Source: Pseudomonadota bacterium
Lineage (GTDB): Bacteria > Pseudomonadota > Alphaproteobacteria > Rhizobiales > Xanthobacteraceae
Direction of reading: 5' to 3'
Assembly (NCBI GenBank): GCA_023433965.1
Contig: JAEYTQ010000814.1
Location: 1 to 7,280 of the forward strand
DNA: 7,280 bases
The position numbers and the translations under genes are program-made. Of the stretch, positions 5,711 through 7,280 are shown one piece after another. Positions within the stretch are counted from its first letter, which is position 1. Every line of letters begins with the position of its first letter. Under the pieces are notes generated by a model that made no database searches, was not told the origin of the DNA, and was given only the letters and a program-made list of their open reading frames with translations.

Positions 5711-6289
5711 CTAGTGACGGTGATGCTCGAAGCTGGTGCATAGCAGATCGACCTCCGCTTCCGCGATGGCCGCGCGAAACAGGCGGCAGCTGAACTCGAC
5801 GGCCGTCTTGCTGTCGGCTGTGGTGCGATCTTCCCGCAGGAAGATGCACCGCTTGCAGACGTCGGCGTGGTGTCGCTGCTCGGCTGCATCCGAGCGGTCC
5901 AACACGTGCCGGAGCGTGTCGCGGAAGCGGATCTTGACCTCGTCGTCGAGAACGGCGATCGCATCGACGAGAACGTTGACGGGGTCGCGCGTCAGGAACT
6001 TCTTGCCCTGCTGGGTGACGCTCAGCATCACCGACCGCTTGTCGGTCGCGGAGCGCTTTCGCTCGAGATAGCCGAGCCGCTCGAGCTCGCCGATGATGAA
6101 CGAGGCGGTGCCGCGCGTGGTGCCGACATAGCTCGCCAGCGCCGACGGGGTGCGGGAGAACCGATTGGCGCGGGAGAGGAATCGCAGCGCCATCCATTCG
6201 CGGTCGCGCAGGCCGTGCTTGGTGCCTTCAAACCAAAGGATTCTTGCAACCTGTTCCAGCAGTTCAATCGATTCGCGAGCCAAATTCAT
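5711..6289 (-). CDS. MarR-family transcriptional regulator with four-cysteine C-terminal extension
   Basis: The 192-residue protein has a MarR-type winged helix at about residues 28-98: helix REWMALRFLSRA, recognition region TPSALASYVGTTRGTASFII, ELERLGYLERKRSATDKRS and the wing VMLSVTQQGKKFL. MarR proteins are dimeric and usually repress nearby or own promoters until a ligand binds. Beyond the usual dimerisation helix (about 105-132), residues 138-192 carry H141, C145-x2-C148, C168 and C184, a spacing that suggests a bound metal ion or a thiol switch. The total length exceeds the roughly 140-160 residues of typical MarR proteins because of this tail. Start ATG 6289 is preceded by CTGGAAT, a modest ribosome binding site. 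The gene converges on its left neighbour with a 13-base gap. The regulated genes are not evident; an inverted repeat at 6321-6348 may be its operator. Confidence 0.88.
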   Translation of the reverse strand: MNLARESIELLEQVARILWFEGTKHGLRDREWMALRFLSRANRFSRTPSALASYVGTTRGTASFIIGELERLGYLERKRSATDKRSVMLSVTQQGKKFLTRDPVNVLVDAIAVLDDEVKIRFRDTLRHVLDRSDAAEQRHHADVCKRCIFLREDRTTADSKTAVEFSCRLFRAAIAEAEVDLLCTSFEHHRH

Positions 6290-6320
6290 TTTAATTCCAG
6301 GACGATCGACGCTTATTCAA

Positions 6321-6348
6321 TTGGCCTTGCAGCGCAGTGAGTGGCCAA
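6321..6348. promoter_or_regulatory. Inverted repeat upstream of the MarR gene, candidate operator
   Basis: TTGGCC (6321-6326) and GGCCAA (6343-6348) are inverted arms with a 16-base spacer, and the flanks continue the symmetry imperfectly (TTCA before the left arm, ATGAA after the right). It lies 32-59 bases upstream of ATG 6289, where the promoter of this gene should be. MarR proteins often bind palindromes in their own promoters, so autoregulation is a reasonable inference, though the arms are short. Confidence 0.3.
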
Positions 6349-6479
6349 AATGAAACCCGCTTGCGCTCCGGCGTCCGCTGTCGGAGCGGCCATTGCGCGT
6401 CGGGGGAAGAGCTTCTCCGTTTCCGGTGATGGAACTTCCGGCCGTGGACCTAGGGCGTCAGAAAGAAAGGCCGAGTAAA

Positions 6480-6568
6480 TTGCGCGCGCCAGATCCTCCG
6501 AAAATTTCACTCAAATGGCGACGGCTCGCGCGCGGATCGGCGATGATGTAGGAGGCGCGCGCAAGATC
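6480..6568. repeat. GC-alternating direct and inverted repeats
   Basis: TTGCGCGCGCC (6480-6490) and GGCGCGCGCAA (6554-6564) are perfect 11-base inverted arms 63 bases apart. The same stretches also form direct repeats: GCGCGCGCCAGATC (6482-6495) and GCGCGCGCAAGATC (6555-6568) agree at 13 of 14 bases, and a related CGCGCGCGGATC lies between them (6527-6538). Role unknown; no known mobile-element end is recognised. Confidence 0.45.
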
Positions 6569-6674
6569 ATGTGTCATGGCCGCGCCGTGATTGCCATTTG
6601 TTGCCGCAGAGCCTGTCGCGCGTGTGAGCTCGCGCATTCACTGCAACGCTTGGCCATCGGGGCGGCCCGACAAG

Positions 6675-6691
6675 AACCGGCTTTTTCGGTT
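6675..6691 (-). terminator. Weak hairpin downstream of the SDR gene
   Basis: AACCG (6675-6679) and CGGTT (6687-6691) form a 5-bp stem with a 7-base loop, 24-40 bases past the SDR stop codon in the direction of transcription. On the minus strand it is followed only by CTTGTC, so it is at best a weak intrinsic terminator. Confidence 0.25.
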
Positions 6692-6715
6692 AATGGATGT
6701 TGCGCTGCAATGCCG

Positions 6716-7280
6716 CTAGACGGTTAAGTCGCGCGGGCCGTCTTCCCCTGCGCGCCACAGCGCGTCGAGACCGTGTCGATAGGTCGGGCAGACGAGCGTG
6801 ACGCCGAGCTCCCGTTTCAATTTCGCATTGGAGACGCGGGCGCTGCTGGCGTAGAAGCTGCGCGCCATGGCCGACATATCGGCGGTTGCGAACGGCTCTT
6901 CGGGCGGCGGGGCCACGCCCATCAGCTGCGCGGCATAGGCGATCACGTCCTGCGGCGGCGCCGGCTCGTCGTCGCAGACGTTCCACGTGCCGCTGCTTCG
7001 ACGACGAACGGCGGCCATGATCGCATTCGCAATGTCGTCGACGTGGATGCGGTTGAAGATTTGACCCGGCTTGATGATGCGCCTCGCCGTTCCCGCGCGC
7101 AGCGTCGCCAGCGCGTTGCGGCCGGGACCGTAGATGCCGGCAAGCCGCAGGATCGCCGCATCACCGCCAGTCGCATCCGTCCAGGCCTGCTCCGCCGCGA
7201 TCCGCATGCGGGTGCGATCGAGCGTCGCCTGCGGCGGCGTGTTCTCGTCGACCCATGCACCACTGTGATCGCCGTACACC
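6716..7280 (-). CDS. SDR-superfamily NAD(P)-dependent epimerase/dehydratase-like protein (5' partial)
   Basis: The N-terminal third, with the Rossmann glycine motif, lies beyond the right edge; 187 residues of the C-terminal part are visible. They begin VYGDHSGAWVDE, the SDR strand with its VYG motif, and continue with AAEQAW, then LRLAGIYGPGRNAL (44-57), the extended-SDR R-x-IYGPGR signature, GQIFNRIHVDDIANAI (72-87) and a closing GTWNVCDDEPAPPQDVIAYAA (97-117), all as in the sugar-nucleotide epimerase-like group that includes YeeZ of Escherichia coli. The catalytic Tyr-x3-Lys expected 15-25 residues after VYG is not seen; that region reads TRMRIAAEQAW. It may therefore be an atypical SDR with another activity. 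The substrate is unknown. Stop TAG at 6716-6718. No start is visible; the frame runs off the edge. Confidence 0.87.
   Translation of the reverse strand, partial: VYGDHSGAWVDENTPPQATLDRTRMRIAAEQAWTDATGGDAAILRLAGIYGPGRNALATLRAGTARRIIKPGQIFNRIHVDDIANAIMAAVRRRSSGTWNVCDDEPAPPQDVIAYAAQLMGVAPPPEEPFATADMSAMARSFYASSARVSNAKLKRELGVTLVCPTYRHGLDALWRAGEDGPRDLTV

Larger units (their letters stand above)
6290..6715. other. Intergenic region between the MarR gene and the SDR gene
   Basis: These 426 bases hold no gene I can support. The left end should contain the MarR promoter. The centre has GC-rich alternating CG repeats (6480-6568), and the right end a weak hairpin after the SDR gene (6675-6691). A 65-codon frame on the minus strand (6313-6510) starts with GTG without a ribosome binding site and matches nothing I know. 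Confidence 0.55.

Noticed and set aside
6313..6510. 65-codon minus-strand frame upstream of the MarR gene
   Set aside because: GTG start with no ribosome binding site, no recognisable features, and it runs through the likely MarR promoter.
1..7280. CRISPR array, tRNA, rRNA, insertion sequence or attachment site
   Set aside because: No regularly spaced repeats, no cloverleaf-like segment, no transposase or integrase frame and no terminal inverted repeats with target duplications were seen.

Overview
The window looks like chromosomal DNA of a high-G+C alphaproteobacterium, most probably Bradyrhizobium or a close relative in the Nitrobacteraceae. The evidence is G+C-rich coding sequence with strong G/C third positions, the flagellar gene order flhA-fliR-(fliJ-like)-flgJ-flgN followed by a convergent OmpR-type flagellar master regulator of the FtcR/Rem/LafR class, and an intergenic palindrome of a type I recall from Bradyrhizobium intergenic regions. 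In Bradyrhizobium diazoefficiens the corresponding regulator (LafR) is monocistronic, lies in the lateral-flagellum gene cluster, and controls it. This window therefore probably holds one edge of a lateral-flagellum cluster. Assignment to the genus and to the lateral rather than the subpolar system is inference.

Layout. Positions 1-2877 hold a tightly packed rightward operon: the 3' end of flhA, fliR, a FliJ/YscO-like coiled-coil protein, a single-domain rod-binding FlgJ, an FlgN-like export chaperone, and a small single-pass membrane protein resembling FliL. Three of the junctions are 1-4 bp overlaps (GTGA or ATGA), so translational coupling is likely. Positions 2878-3154 are a convergent intergenic gap with two strong hairpins. 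Positions 3155-3922 hold the regulator on the minus strand. Positions 3923-4740 are a long gap with no supported gene. It contains several inverted repeats upstream of the regulator and a stretch (4261-4500) of only about 47% G+C.

The right-hand part appears unrelated to flagella. It has an unnamed membrane-anchored coiled-coil protein with a C-terminal beta-rich domain (4741-5697, plus), a convergent MarR-family regulator with a four-cysteine C-terminal extension (5711-6289, minus), a 426-bp non-coding stretch with GC-rich repeats, and the C-terminal part of an extended/atypical SDR (NAD-dependent epimerase/dehydratase-like) protein running off the right edge on the minus strand.

How the genes work together. 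FlhA and FliR are core parts of the flagellar type III export gate. The FliJ-like and FlgN-like proteins would serve export as ATPase-stalk and chaperone factors, FlgJ would support rod assembly, and the FliL-like protein may act at the basal body/motor. The adjacent FtcR/LafR-type regulator is expected to switch on the operon. I see no tRNA, rRNA, CRISPR array, transposase or phage gene. I found no convincing entirely new system. The most unusual points are the atypical receiver domain of the regulator, its palindrome-rich upstream region, and the cysteine cluster of the MarR protein.
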